From Pyrus communis (Eukaryota; Streptophyta; Magnoliopsida; Rosales; Rosaceae), in the NCBI RefSeq assembly GCF_963583255.1, contig NC_084808.1, forward strand, positions 9,757,501 to 9,821,500: a stretch of DNA of 64,000 nt. The letters run 5' to 3'. Positions 1 to 11,941 of the stretch are shown here, in pieces. Under the pieces are notes generated by a model that worked only from the letters and a program-made list of their open reading frames with translations, did not search any database and was not told where the DNA came from. The first letter of the stretch is position 1. Every line of letters starts with the position of its first letter. The position numbers were made by a program, and so were the translations under genes.

Positions 1-965
1 AGGACTACTTCCACTTGAGAGACAAATGCTTGACGCTTCAGAGGGAGGTGCCTTGGTTGACAAAACACCAGTTGCTGCGAAGATCTTAATAGCGAACCGA
101 GCCTTGAATGCATAACAATACGAAGGAGTTAGAGGAAGGGATCACACACGGCCAAGACAAGTTAATGAGTTAAGCGCTATTTTGGAACTTCAATCTCAAA
201 TGGTTAATCTCTCTACTCTTATTTCGCAGGTTTTCGAAGGATCCAAAGTGCAAATTGCAGTTACTTGTAGCATGTGCTCTATGCAAGGACACCCCACTGA
301 TCAATCTCCACAATTAATAGAGAATGGAAGATAGGAAAGTGCCAATGTCGTGGGCTATCAAGGCCAAAATCAACCAAGGTATGACCCCCTTTCCAACACC
401 TACAACCCGGGCTGGAGAGAGCATCCAAATATGAAGTGGAGGGAACCTCAACAAACTCATCAATAAGGCGGATATAGATAGCCACCTCCGGGATTCTATC
501 AAAGGCCATTCACACCACCACAACTCCCACCACAATTTGCCCAACCAAATTCAGGTTTGTCATTAGATAATGATAAAATTCTTCAATTTCTAACTTCTTT
601 GACTCAGGGTTTACAAATTCAAGCCAATTAGATGGGCGAAGTGAAGAAGCAAATTAGGCAGATGGCCGAATTCATGGGACAATTTAGAGAATAAGGCAAA
701 CTACCTAGTTCAACCATCGTCAATCCAAAGGAAGGTTTTGAAATGGCTAAGGCTATAATCTTGAGAAGTGGCAAAGAGGTTGTAACCAATCCAAAAACAT
801 TTAGACAAAGCCAAAAAGAGGATGAACAGCTACTGCCCGAAGAAGAAGAAAAGGACAAAGCCATGGCAAAGGAAGAATAGCCATTGCCGTAGCTCTCTAA
901 AACTTCCACACCATCCAACTCAGGTAAGGTTGTTCCAAATTTAACTCATTCTAACCCTATTCCAC
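1..965 (+). pseudogene. gag remnant of the Ty3 element
   Basis: Conceptual translation with stops removed gives a gag C-terminal part: around 265-305 a zinc-knuckle-like CSMCSMQGHPTDQS, in which the last Cys of the CCHC pattern is Ser; then a Gln/Pro-rich stretch with the NTYNPGWREHPN block typical of Athila-like gag (about 375-440); then a helical segment near 640-770 ending in AKAIILRSGKEV, the usual lead-in to the protease. In-frame stops occur at several places, for example near 330 and 465. The N-terminal half of gag is outside the window. Confidence 0.75.
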
Positions 966-970
966 CACAT

Positions 971-3353
971 GTGCCTTTCCCTTGCAGGTTTATGCAATCT
1001 AAGAAAGAAGAGAATGAAAAAGACATCTTAAAGACTTTCAGGAAGGTACAAGTCAATATCCCATTTCTTGATGCAATAAAGCAAGTTCCAAGGTATGCTA
1101 AATTCTTGAAAGAGCTTTGTACAACAAGGAGGAGGATTTCAAACAAAGAAGTGGTAAGGGTAAGTGAGAATGTTTCGGCAGTTTTGCAACAAAAACTGCC
1201 ACCTAAATGCAAAGATCCAGGTAGTTTCACAATCCCTTGTGTTATTGGTAATACCAAGTTTGAACATGCCATGTTAGATTTAGGTGCTTCCATTAATGTC
1301 ATGTCATACTCTATTTATGCATCTATGAACCTAGGAGAGCTTCAATTAGCCGATCGTTCTAGTGCATATCCAAAAGGAGTTTTGGAGGATGTTTTGGTGT
1401 AGGTTAACCACTTGATATTTCCAGCAAATTTTTATATGCTTGAGATGGATGACCTTTCATGAAAACAGCCCGAACCAAGATCGATGTGTTCAAGGGGACG
1501 CTGACAATGGAATTTGATGGCGATATCATTGATTTCAATATTTCTGAAGCTATAAGATACCATATTGATGATCATTCGTGTTTCTCTATTGATGTATTTG
1601 ATTCTTTGGCACAAGATTATCTTAAATCCCTGGATAGGGATGCCCATAAAACAACCATTACTCAAGAAATTAAACTCATAACCAATGGGGCCGAGCCTAA
1701 TCATGAAGAAAGTGGCGAGATGGTGGTTGCCCTTGAGTCATTGACACAATATGTTGGTAAGCCTCCAATCCCAATTCCAATTCCCCGTTTCTACTAACAA
1801 GTCGTTACCTTCAGTGATTTAGGCACCCACTCTCGAGCTTAAACCGTTATCGAATCATTTGAAGTATGTCTTCTTAGGAGATAAAGAGATTTTTCCCGTC
1901 ATAGTCTCTTCATCACTCACGATAGTGGAGGAGGAAAAACTAGTTCAGGTGTTGCAAGAGTACAAAACAGCCATTGGATGTGCTTTAGCCGACATCAAGG
2001 GAATTAGTCCTACAACATCCATCCATCGCATACTTCTAGAGGAGGGGGCTAAACCAACTCGAGAGGCTCAACACAGACTTAACCCTCCAATGATGGAAGT
2101 TATGAAAAAGGAGATCATTAAGCTTCTTGATTGTGGTGTCATTTACCCAATTGCAGATAGTCGTTGGGTTTCACTGGTTCAAGTTGTACCAAAGAAATCT
2201 GGAGTCACTGTGGTCAAAAATGAAGAAAATGAACTTGTCCCAACTCGTATCCAAACAGGTTGGAGAGTTTGCATTGATTATAGGAAGCTCAATGCCACCA
2301 CAAGGAAAGATCACTTCCTTTTGCCGTTCATTGATCAAATGCTTGAAAGATTAGTAGGTCATTCTTTTTATTGCTTTCTTGATGGCTATTCAGGATATAA
2401 TCAGATTGTTATAGCTCCAGATGACCAAGAAAAGGCTACTTTCACTTGTTTGTTTGGTACTTTTGCTTATCGTCGAATGTCATTTGGGTTATGTAATGCA
2501 CCAGCCACCTTTCAAATATGCATGGTAAGTATTTTTTTCAGATTTCATTAAGAAGATTATTGAGGTTTTCATGGATGATTTTAGTGTCTTTGGTGACTCT
2601 TTTGATGGTTGTTTAACTAATCTCACTTTGATATTAAGATGTTGCATTGAAACTAACCTTGTTTTAAATTGGGAAAAATGTCACTGGATGGTGAAACAAG
2701 GCATAGTTTTAGGACATATAGTTTCAGAAAAGGGAATTTAAGTTGATAAATCAAAAATAGATCTTGTAGACCACTTACCCTCTCCCACTTTAGTGAGAGA
2801 GGTTCGTTCTTTCCTTGGACATGCAGGATTCTATAGACGTTTTATCAAGGATTTCTCGAAGATTTCAACACCCTTGTGCCGACTTCTACAAAAGGATGTG
2901 TCGTTTGTGTTTGATGACGAATGTGAGAAGGCGTTCAATCACCTTGAAGAATTGTTAACCTCGACACCTATCATTGTTTCACCAGATTGGAGCCTTCCGT
3001 TCGAGCTTATGTGTGATGCTTTAGATTATGCTTTAGGGGCTGTTTTGTTACAACGGAAAGACAAGAAGCCATACGTCATCTACTACGCATCCCAGACCTT
3101 GAATGATGCTCAATTGAATTACTCCACCACTGAAAAAGAACTTCTTGCTGTTGTGTTTACTTTAGATAAGTTTCGTTCTTATCTACTTGGTACTAAAGTA
3201 ATAATTTACTCTGACTATACAGCTTTGAAGTACTTACTCATAAAGAGAGAAGCCAAACCAAGGCTTATTCACTGGATGCTTGAAGTACTTACTCATAAAG
3301 AGAGAAGCCAAACCAAGGCTTATTCACTGGATGCTTCTTCTTTAAGAGTTTGA
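971..3353 (+). pseudogene. pol part 1: retropepsin, reverse transcriptase and RNase H (broken)
   Basis: Retropepsin lies at about 1200-1395 with FTIPCVIGN and the active-site block LDLGASINVMS (LDLGAS in place of DTGA, normal for this lineage). Reverse transcriptase follows at about 1859-2760: palm motifs WRVCIDYRKLNA, FLDGYSGYNQI, TFTCLFGTFAYRRMSFGLCNAPATFQ, then FMDD at about 2570. The frame shifts in a T-run near 2535, just before FMDD, so the catalytic motif is no longer read in frame. RNase H is at 2793-3353 and reads [19 protein letters not shown] through the TEKELLAVV and [10 protein letters not shown] blocks. A perfect 55-bp tandem duplication (3227-3336) breaks the frame at its end. 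Non-functional. Confidence 0.88.
3227..3336 (+). repeat. perfect 55-bp tandem duplication inside RNase H
   Basis: Two identical 55-bp copies, 3227-3281 and 3282-3336, starting GAAGTACTTACTC and ending CTGGATGCTT. The unit is not a multiple of three and breaks the reading frame. Identity of the copies means the duplication is young relative to the other damage in the element, or that it is an assembly artefact. Confidence 0.95.
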
Positions 3354-3354
3354 C

Positions 3355-4579
3355 GTGGAAATTAGGGACAAAAGAGGATGTGAGAATGTAGTGGTTGACC
3401 ACTTGAGCCATTTGGAACATGAAGAAGACCCTCTACCTATTCTAGAAGGATTCCCAGATGAACAATTGTTGACCATTGAGGTAAGTGAGCCATGGTATGC
3501 TGATATTTTGAATTATATTATTTCTAAACAAGTTCCAAGCACCATAACTAGGCACCAACGTGATAAACTTAAGAAAATGGCACGGTTTTATGTTTGGGAT
3601 GACCCTTATTTATGGAAATATTGCCCTGATCAAATTATTTGTAGATGTGTGCATGATTCTGAATTTAAATCAATCTTAATTTTCTGTCACACTTATGCAT
3701 GTGGAGGTCCCTTTGGTACACAACGAACATCACTTAAGATTTTAGAATGTGGATTTTATTGGCCTACTATCTTTAAGGATGCTAGAACTTTTTGTTTGAC
3801 TTGTGATCGTTGTCAAAGAACAGGCAATATAGGTGCAAAAGATCAAATGCCGCAAACCCCTATCTTTTCTATTGAGATTTTTTATGTTTGGGGTATTGGC
3901 TTCATGGGTCATTTTCCTTCCTCACATATTTTCAATTATATTCTACTTGATGTGGATTATGTGTCGAAATGGGTGAAAGCAAGAGCCACCCGTACTAATG
4001 ATTCCAAAGTGGTTGCAGATTTTGTTAAAACTACATATTTGCAAGGTTTGGAATGTCGCAAGTAATTATAAGTGACGGGGGTTCTCACTTTTGTAATCAG
4101 ACCATAGAGGCGTTGCTCAAGAAGTATAATATCACACATAAGGTTTCGACAACTTATCATCCTCAAACAAGTGGGCAAGCCGAAGTCTCCAACTGGGAAA
4201 TCAAGCAAATCTTGGAGAAAATGGTTAGACCAACTCGAAATGATTAAAGCTTACGTTTGAATGATGCATTGTGGGCATATCGTACTGCCTACAAAACACC
4301 AATTGGAATGTCTCTTTTCGGCTCATTTATGGGAAACCATGTCATCTTCCAATTGAGTTAGAGCATTGTGCACATTGGGCAGTCAAGACTTTCAACATGA
4401 ACATTGATGCCACTAGAATCTATAGGAAGTTACAATTGAATGAGCTTGAGGAAATTCGGAATGAGGCTTATGAGAACGCTCACATTTACAAGGAGAAAAC
4501 AAAGGTTGTCCATAACAAGATGAAGTTGTTTTGTTACCACCAGAGCAAAAAGGCTTTATCCCTTACATATGTATTGTAG
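3355..4579 (+). pseudogene. pol part 2: integrase (broken)
   Basis: The HHCC-type zinc region is seen as HTYACGGPFGTQRT...CLTCDRCQR (about 3690-3820). The catalytic core starts at about 3880. The first Asp of the DDE triad, normally in a GIDFMGPFP-type block, is Gly here (GIGFMGHFP), so the enzyme would be dead even without other damage. The second Asp is in IISDGGSHF (about 4060-4090) after a frameshift near 4050; the Glu is in the [12 protein letters not shown] block (about 4170). A further frameshift near 4245 separates the C-terminal part (4271-4579). Confidence 0.85.
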
Positions 4580-4788
4580 GTTCAACCCCTTTGAGCATTA
4601 TTTAGCCTATTTTCTTTGTTAGTTGCATTATCCCTACCTAGCCTAGCATAAGAATACCCATACCCTTGTTCCTAAAGAATAGTGAAGCATGACTTATTGA
4701 GAATTCCTTTTGATTTACGATTTACAGAAAAACAAGTGTGGGGGAAGAATTTGTTCTTTTGAATCCAATGAAGTAGTGTGTATGTTTC

Positions 4789-4839
<51 letters not shown>

Positions 4840-5585
4840 GTAAAAGAAAAAAAAAAGTTGAGAAAAGAAAAAAAAGAGGTTGAAAAGAAGTGAGAATGAG
4901 TTCATAAGTGTTGGTTGCTGAAGAAGGGTCCAAAATTGTGAATTTTACCCTAAAGTTGCACGAATCTCCTCTTTGTGTTTCAAGTTGGGTGTTGCAATTA
5001 AAAATTGAATTCTAAGTGTTGATTTCATTACTTTGCTTACTATCACTTTAAGAACCTTTCTTTGTTAGCCAATACCTTAGCCCCATTACAACCCTTAGAC
5101 TTTTATCTTGGTTGTTATGTTATTCAAAATGTGGAGTTTGAAATTGGTACGAGCATATGGAATCCCTGGTTCTCACTTCTAAGTAGTGGCATTCTATTCA
5201 TGAGATCATATACATGTTTGTATTAATAATTCCGGAAAGTGCCTTCTTTGTTATAACATACGTGAGTGCTAGTCTACATGTTTACATCAATCTTCTCACA
5301 TATACTTAGTATAGGGAGTGTAGACAAAAAATCTGTGTGAACATAGAGAGTATATCCAGTGAGGAATTGAGTGAATTCTCTAAGGCATGTTACTACTTTC
5401 AAACATTGTTTTAATTCATTAAATGCGAGCTAGTGAATGGTGACTGCGGTTAAGTGTATACTCAAGAGTAAGGATGGTTAAAATCTATGTGAGTAGTGAT
5501 TTTTAACATTTCATGTTCCATTGAAAATCCCTGAGGCAAGTGTTGGAAGGTTTAGGTTTTGTTTTGTGCTAAGTGTGGGGGAATT
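4580..5585 (+). other. non-coding 3' internal region of the Ty3 element with long A-tract and polypurine tract
   Basis: No supported gene. It contains a run of 48 A (4790-4837) followed by A/G-rich DNA to about 4890, and ends in AAGTGTGGGGGAATT (5571-5585), the likely polypurine tract that primes plus-strand synthesis directly before the 3' LTR. Open frames over the A-tract are low-complexity artefacts. Confidence 0.7.
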
Positions 5586-7152
5586 TGATAGGAGCATATT
5601 TATGCGACTTTGTTATCTTATTTCATTGCATTTACTTAGTTAATTTCTATTTATTATAGTTATTTAGTTTATTTTCGTATTATTGTAGGTTCAGTTGGTG
5701 AAGATGACAATAAATGGCTAAAATGAGCAATTTGGAGCAGTTTTGGATTTGGAATGGATAGCATGCGTGGAGAACAAGTGGGATGGATGTTTTTGAGGTT
5801 TAAAAGGTGTTAAACATGTGTTAAATATGTGCTAAAGATCTGGAGAAATCAGAATGGAAGCTTGGAAGACAAGGAAAAGCATTTTCTTATCCAACCTTAT
5901 CCAATCTTATCCTATCTTATCCAGTCATATTATCCAAACATTATCCTATATATAATCCAACATTATCTAAACTTATCTCTAGCTGCAAAAGGAGTCCTTA
6001 TCCTATTCTAAATCCTTCCCATCTGAATTTAGAAGTCCTGATCCATCTAAACACATCAATCATTTTCCTCCTTGGTTTCAGCTGCACCCTTGCCTTATAA
6101 ATTGTATTGTGCAGTAGCATTCAGGAGTGGGGGGGGGGGGGGGGTAGGTTTTAGGAGCATTCAAAGAAGAAATCAAGTGTGTTGTGACCTGCAATTAGGA
6201 AAAGGAGAGCTTGTGCCGTGCAAAGATACACCCAAGTCTTGTGCAGCAAATTGCAATCAAGCCTTGGAGATTTCTAGAGTTCTTTCTATCCTTTCTTAGT
6301 TTCAATGTTTATTTTATATTACTTTTCAAATACAATGAACATGAGTGGCTAAGTTTCGTTTTAGCTAGAGGTGAATTCGAAGCCATGGGCATTTGTTTTA
6401 TATGAATTGATTTCCTCCATTTATTGTTTCGTAAAGCATGAATGTGATTTACTTATCTGTTTTATAGAGAACTTATTCTTGTATGTTTATTAAGAAGGCT
6501 ACTTAGTATGCATGCAGGGATTTGATGCTAGAGTATAAGGGAATTTCACCTAATCGTTATGAACTTATATTCACAAGTAGTAAAAGTCACTAGTCATGAT
6601 TGCGTTAAGTAAATTTCTGGCAGGAGTATCATGCTTTTCATAGTTATGAATGCGTTGTCAATGCTTATGATTTTCACAGAACTTAATGATCTTTGATATG
6701 TATCTCTATCATGCTATTCATATACGGAAGTTGATAAGAATAATTTGATTGCGTCGCTGAGTCCAATTCAATGAAGTTAGGAAAATCTAAGAGTTAATTA
6801 GTGTTGTTCACGATTAACTTGGGGCATTGTCATTCATGGTTTATAGGAATAATAACTGGAAATCGATTTGTAAGCATATGGTTTATGTGTGGAGAAGAAT
6901 TCTCTAGCTAGCCTTTCACACAATTTTCATTCACAATTTACTTTGTTTGATGGAATTTACTTTTGTTTCTTAAAATTCTTCCAAAAATCCCCATATCATT
7001 GTTTTAGTGTGTGTTAGTCAGTTTTTAGGGCTTTTGTATCAAAATTGTGTTGATTAGCATCCCTTCTAATCCCCAAATAAAATGATCCCTATTTGCTCAT
7101 ACTACAATTGCATTAAAAGGGTTTAGTTTGTGTGTTAGTTTCTACCACATCA
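5586..7152 (+). repeat. 3' LTR of the Athila-like element (1567 bp)
   Basis: Starts TGATAGGAGCATATTTATGC directly after the polypurine tract and ends ACCACATCA, so it has TG...CA ends. Its start and end match the solo LTRs at 59726-61720 (plus) and 55872-57662 (minus), which fixes the boundaries. Contains a G-run (about 6130-6144). Short open frames inside it are not genes. Confidence 0.85.
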
Positions 7153-7254
7153 CATGAAGGCAATTGCGGCAATTTTTTTGCAACTTGTGCATTCCTACAT
7201 TCTGGTTAAATTCAGTAAGTGGAAAGAATTTGCGCGATGAAAGCACCGTCACAC

Positions 7255-7430
7255 AAAACATGGTGCTTCCACTTTTGGTGCCATCCAACCACTCTTTGCC
7301 ACGTTTGTTATAGCACCTTGCGCGACGAAAACATCATTGCGTAAAACATGCTGCTTCCACATTTGGCACCATCCAACCACTTTTTGCCGTGCTTTTTATA
7401 ACACTTTGCATGACGAACAAATACTTTTTA
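7255..7430 (+). repeat. two-copy direct repeat, about 88-bp unit
   Basis: The block starting ACATGGTGCTTCCACTTTTG (about 7258) recurs from about 7347 as ACATGCTGCTTCCACATTTG, each followed by CCATCCAACCAC, TTTGCC, a TATA-rich stretch and a TTGC(G/A)(C/T)GACGAA palindrome arm. Roughly 80-85% alike by eye. Confidence 0.75.
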
Positions 7431-7710
7431 AAAAAAATTAAAAAATTCGTTTTTTTAAATAAAAATTTTGAATTTTTCCATTCATTCTTCAATTTTTTTC
7501 AAACCACATAAATACTTAATAAATCAAAAACTTATTTCATTTAACCATTTGTGCATAATTAAGTAATATAAATATTTATTAAAATGCATTATTTTATTCA
7601 AAAAAAAAATTAAGTACATGTTTAAGTAAACCGTTCAAAATCAAATACTTCTAATTCATATCTCATTATTAAATAAGCACTAAATTTAAAATAAATAAAT
7701 AAAAACTATT

Positions 7711-8294
7711 CTACTCTATTGGTAGTTCTGGTTTTCGCTGTAGTTCTACCACACATTGATTATCAAACTTCCACTCCTGGAAATGAGACTTAAACATGTT
7801 GTCGATTGCCTTCATCAGATTTGGGTTACTTTTGTCAATGTCCCAATTAGGCTGCCATATGAAAATTAATAAATTAAAATCTCACTATTATATTAAATTT
7901 TACAAACATAATTATTATTTAACTAATAACTTAACACATACCGCTAACTCATCAATCATGTGCATCTTCAGCTCCTTGGGGATGGCTCTTCAAGACTCCC
8001 AATCTGCAACACATTTGACATGTACCAATGCTCCAACGTCGGACCAAAAGTTGGCGCGCTCATCTGACTTCACCACCCCGATTAATTCATCAGCAGTGAT
8101 TCGGTAACAGCTCCCACCGTAAGTGTGTCGAACGCATACCTCAGCTATTTTCTTCTTGTCTATCAACAAAATATATATTCATTATACTGAAGCTAAATAA
8201 AAACTTTATACAAATTGCAAAATTTACAACGTAAACCTTTTCCAGAACCTTCACCATCCATTGTCTTTGACGAACTTGCACCACTGTCGGCCAT
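7711..8294 (-). pseudogene. mini-gene module A, Ptta/En-Spm transposase-like, one internal stop
   Basis: Three exons fit by splice sites and phase: 8237-8294 (MADSGASSSK...), 7942-8159 and 7711-7851, giving about 138 codons. One TGA (in ADWES*RAIPKELK) interrupts exon 2; the sister module C has TTG at this place. The core ADWES-RAIPKELKMHMIDELA then NWDIDKSNPNLMKAIDNMF...FQEWKFD resembles the W-x(2-4)-P-x-x-hK...L...F-x-hD pattern of plant Ptta/En-Spm (Transposase_24) domains; this is a family-level guess. The start was chosen for the first ATG with a clean exon. A TATAAAT motif lies about 105 bp upstream. Recently decayed or a sequencing difference at one codon. Confidence 0.5.
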
Positions 8295-8393
8295 TGCACC
8301 AACAATCAAAAAACAAATTGATTATAATTTGCAAAATTGTAAAATTGTAAAGCGTTTCCAAAACGCATTCTGAAGAAGGAAAGAAGAAGCACA

Positions 8394-8403
8394 TATTTAT
8401 AGG
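8394..8403 (-). promoter_or_regulatory. TATA box of module A
   Basis: Minus strand reads CCTATAAATATG. The same context (CCTATAAATATGCG/T followed by a pyrimidine-rich CTTCTGCTCTCC leader) recurs upstream of modules B (9173-9183) and C (10083-10094), so the promoter was duplicated with each module. Confidence 0.5.
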
Positions 8404-8735
8404 ACGGTTAGGGACTTTGTGCAATGAAGACTTTCGTCGCGCAAAACATATAGATTCAAAATATGGCGATAACTTTGAGCGACGAAATGTCGTCGTTAAA
8501 AAATTTGCACGACAAACGTAATGGATTGTAATTATAAAGTTTACATAAACTTCGTAATTACAAATAAATATTTAGTTATAATATTTACTCTAAAATAATT
8601 AAAAACTTCAGTAAATTGAATTAATATTCCATGCAATTATTTAAACAACAAAACATGAATTAAACCCTAATTAAGTCCAAATACATAACCGATAAAAAGA
8701 CCTTAAATTTAAATATAGTCCTCAAAAACAGAAAT

Positions 8736-9038
8736 TTAAAAATTCAATTTCAATGGTCCTCCATTCTGCTCCATGGCATAACGCCACTGCTTGTAACCGC
8801 CCTTGAACGCCTCCTCCATCAACTTCATCAACTTTTTGTCCATTTCGTCAAGAGTATAGTTACACTGTTACACATATATGCAAATAATTAATTCTAATAT
8901 ATAACAAAAAATTTAACAAAACTATATATTTTCTACTTTTGTCACACTTACTAATAGTTGATCCATCACCGCCTTCTTCGCATTCTCAGGCACATATTTC
9001 CAAGAAGGCCACTCCGCAATAGGACAATTAGTTCGCAT
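8736..9038 (-). pseudogene. mini-gene module B, Ptta/En-Spm-like, 5'-truncated copy
   Basis: Two exons fit: 8952-9038 (MRTNCPIAEWPSWKYVPENA...) and 8736-8864 (CNYTLDEMDKKLMKLMEEAF... ending PLKLNF then TAA), 71 residues with no internal stop. The pattern W-x-YVPE-NAKKAVMDQLL followed by an YTLDEMDKKLMKLMEEAFKGGYKQWR segment parallels modules A and C in the same exon arrangement, but the sequence is diverged. An in-frame stop lies 11 codons upstream of the proposed Met, and the equivalent of module A exon 1 is missing. Function unknown. Confidence 0.42.
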
Positions 9039-9172
9039 TGCTGCATCAATCGCATACACAAACTCCACATATTAGCTAATATGATAGGGCCCGGAGGGTA
9101 TGCTCTGCTTCCGGTTTTTATCCTCTATTTGAGTACGAAGAGAATTGTGAAGAATAAGGAGAGCAGAAACGC

Positions 9173-9183
9173 ATATTTATAGG
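9173..9183 (-). promoter_or_regulatory. TATA box of module B
   Basis: Minus strand CCTATAAATATGCG followed by the conserved TTTCTGCTCTCCTTATTCTTC leader; see the module A TATA box. Confidence 0.45.
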
Positions 9184-9580
9184 AAGGTTAGGCACTTTGC
9201 GCGATGAAGCCTTTGTCGCGCAAACATCTGCAGTAAATACGATTTTGATTCCTCTAATTCACATGCACTGAATGTTCTGACTCAAAAGTTGATTGCACAT
9301 TGCGAGACGATGCCTTTGTCACGCTAGTGTAGTGATTACCATGTACTGAATGCTCTGACACAAAAATTAAACACTAACTAATATTTTTATAGTGTTTTGC
9401 GCGATGAAATCTCGTCCCACAATGGTTTGTGCGACAAAGGTTTTGTCACATAAAACCTTGCACGATAATTGAAATTATTTATTTTATTCAGTCTCGAAAA
9501 TAGTTTCTCAAAATACTAATGTCAATATTATAGTATTCTGAAAATCTACTCTAATCTTCCGCTGGTCCAGCCACTCCGTG

Positions 9581-9977
9581 TCACTCTGCGTCATGTTGAA
9601 CATCAAACTTCAACTCCCAAAAACAATACTTGAACACAACGTCGATGCACTTCATCAGATTTGCGTCACTTTTGTTAATGTCCCAATCAAGCTGATATGC
9701 AAAAAATTATCACTATTATATTTTATCTAAAGAACTAAATTATTATTTAACTAATTAATAATTTACATATACTACTAACACATCAATCATGACCATCTTT
9801 ATATCCTCGGGGACGTCTCTCAAAGACTCCCAATTCAGTCCGCATCTATCACGCACCAATAACCTGATGTCGCCCCCTAACTTGTTCATCATATCCGACT
9901 TGTTGTATCCTACTAATTATGCGTAAGTGATTCAATAGCGGCTCTTAGCATAAGAAGGACCACCACAGTCTACCATC
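9581..9977 (-). pseudogene. mini-gene module C, Ptta/En-Spm-like, several stops
   Basis: Closest relative of module A. Exon 9776-9977 carries two in-frame stops, then reads LNWESLRDVPEDIKMVMIDVL up to a GTAGTA donor; exon 9581-9691 reads LDWDINKSDANLMKCIDVVF...FWELKFDVQHDAE then TGA. The intron position equals that of modules A and B. Clearly non-functional. Confidence 0.5.
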
Positions 9978-10082
9978 GTGTACGAAGAAACAAAAAAAAA
10001 TTGAAATAATAATTCGATGAACGGAATTCTGGCTTCTTTGCGTTTCTGAAATAAATTGCGAAAAATAAGGAGAGCAGAAGTG

Positions 10083-10094
10083 CATATTTATAGG
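10083..10094 (-). promoter_or_regulatory. TATA box of module C
   Basis: Minus strand TCCTATAAATATGCAC with the same CTTCTGCTCTCCTTATT leader as modules A and B. Confidence 0.45.
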
Positions 10095-11941
10095 AAGATT
10101 AGGGGCCTTGCGTAACACAACCTTTGTCTTGCAAATAGATTTGCTCGATGAAGCCTGTGTCGCGCAAGGTTTCCCCAGGAAAAACTTCGTCGTGCAATCT
10201 TTTCGCACCAAAAAAAATTATCCGTTGTTTTCTTACTGACTCTACGTGGCAAATATTTTTTTCCGTTGTGCAAACACAATTGCGTGACATAGTCTGCTCC
10301 ACGCAAAGTAGCATCATCCTTGCAAAATTCACTTGCGTGACGAATTCTGCTTTGTCGCCCAAACATTTGTTGCGCAAATAGTTTTTCCTACCAATAAAAG
10401 TATGTAGAGTCACATTCTCTACATTGCAACTTTCATTCTCTCTCTAAATTCATCTTCGATCAGTTTTGTGCTTTATTTAATATACAAAATACAAACATAT
10501 ACATACAAAATCCAAATTCTAACAGTTGTGAGATTGTTTATTTTGTTCGTTTTCAGGATCAATATTAAATAAGTGCTAATGGTGGCCCTACTACAAAATT
10601 ACCTATTGATGTCGGTTATTAAGTAAAAATTCCACATAAACTGATGCAATGTCGGATAAAAGAACGGACACCATTGCTAACATCACAAAAATGCTTTTGA
10701 TGTCGGTTGGTCCCCTTAATCCACCACAAAGAAGGAAAGCAATATAAAATAAAAAAAGGATAGCAGTGTTGGATACAGGCGACACTAAGTACTGAGAAAG
10801 ACTATCAGATAGAGCAGACTAGTGTTGGTCCTAACCAACACCACCTAACAATTTGATAAATAAAATAATAAATTTATGTTGCCCTTAAGCAACACCACAA
10901 ACCATTAATAATAAAAATATAAAACAAAAAGTATGTCTTAGTTTTTAATTAATAGAAATTAAAAAAAAGTTTACAAAAAAAAAATTCACACCATATTTAA
11001 TGTATAGGCCAAAACAAACATTAATAATAACTATTAACAATAACAATAGTAACAAACACTAAAAATATTACAAATCAAATCACAAAAGGTTTACCTTAGT
11101 TCTTTCTTTACCTCAGTATCTCACCAACTCTGCCCACTGTGTATAATCCACATTAGGAGGAGGGTTGTAGTGCTCCTCCTCTGCTCTTCAAGTATAATTT
11201 TTTTTTTAATCTATTTCTATATCCTTTGTGCACATGCTCCGCAATCTAAAGCGTCACGTGGCAGATCAGAGGCGTTTTCAATAAATCTTCTTCTTGAAAA
11301 ATAACACTTCCCTAAATTCATAAAAAAGGAATTCAAGCTAATTAATTATTATTGTAGTCATTGACTTATTCTACTAGTTTCAAGTAAAATATATATATAT
11401 AGACCTTTATTCTATTCCATAACACTTACTTGTCTTGTTCCTTCACCAAGCGCCAATCTCTCATCAACGAAAGATTTCTATTATCTCTAACCTCTGACGC
11501 TACATGTTTTGAAAAAGCACCAAAATTTGAACTAATGCATTTGTTGGACGAATCAAATGAACAAAGTTGTTGTCCTATCCATTTGGGAATTGTGGGTCCG
11601 TGAGTTCTCCATTGAGGTGTTCTTTATTAATGCAGAACAAACAATTAAAAGCCAATTTTCAATTTAAGCATAATATTAGTCAAAATAGAAAATACAAACT
11701 GAAGATAATAATAATAATAATAATTTAAAAATGAACCAGTTTGGAACTCTTCCTCTTCAAATTGGTGTTCCTCAGAATGTTAATCTTCGATATGTTCATC
11801 CATGGCAAAAGCTATTGAAAGGAGAAGGAGAAAGAGAGAACTGTAGAAAAATAAGTTGGGGAAGAGAAAATCAAATGTGCAGGAAAAGGGGCACATGGAT
11901 GAAATGGGGGAAGAAAGGAGTTTTAATATGGGTGAAAACAT

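Larger units (their letters stand above)
1..7152 (+). mobile_element. Ty3/gypsy (Athila-like) retrotransposon, 5'-truncated by the window, degenerate
   Basis: In order on the plus strand: gag with a damaged CCHC knuckle, retropepsin, reverse transcriptase, RNase H, integrase, about 1 kb of non-coding 3' DNA, a purine-rich tract (5573-5583) and a 3' LTR (5586-7152). This PR-RT-RH-INT order is that of Ty3/gypsy elements; wording such as FMDDFSVFG in RT and the [18 protein letters not shown] block in RNase H fits the Athila lineage (inference from family knowledge). Several stops and frameshifts make it non-functional. The 5' LTR lies outside the window, so no target-site duplication can be checked. 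Confidence 0.9.
7153..10420 (-). mobile_element. transposon-like region with three mini-gene modules and palindromic TTGCGCGACGAA repeats
   Basis: About ten units of the type TTGCGCGACGAA...TTCGTCGCGCAA (for example near 7213, 7316, 8413, 8470, 9193, 9298, 9396, 10107, 10150, 10330) flank three related minus-strand mini-genes. Such repeated palindromic motifs resemble subterminal transposase-binding repeats of CACTA/En-Spm elements. The right edge may be near 10393-10400, where the minus strand reads GGTAGGAAAAACTATTTGCGC-like sequence, a degenerate CACTA-type end. The left end is not visible because the Ty3 LTR abuts at 7152. Assignment to CACTA is inference. Confidence 0.5.

Noticed and set aside
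4672..4933. Phe-rich minus-strand frames
   Set aside because: Translation of the 48-A tract; low complexity.
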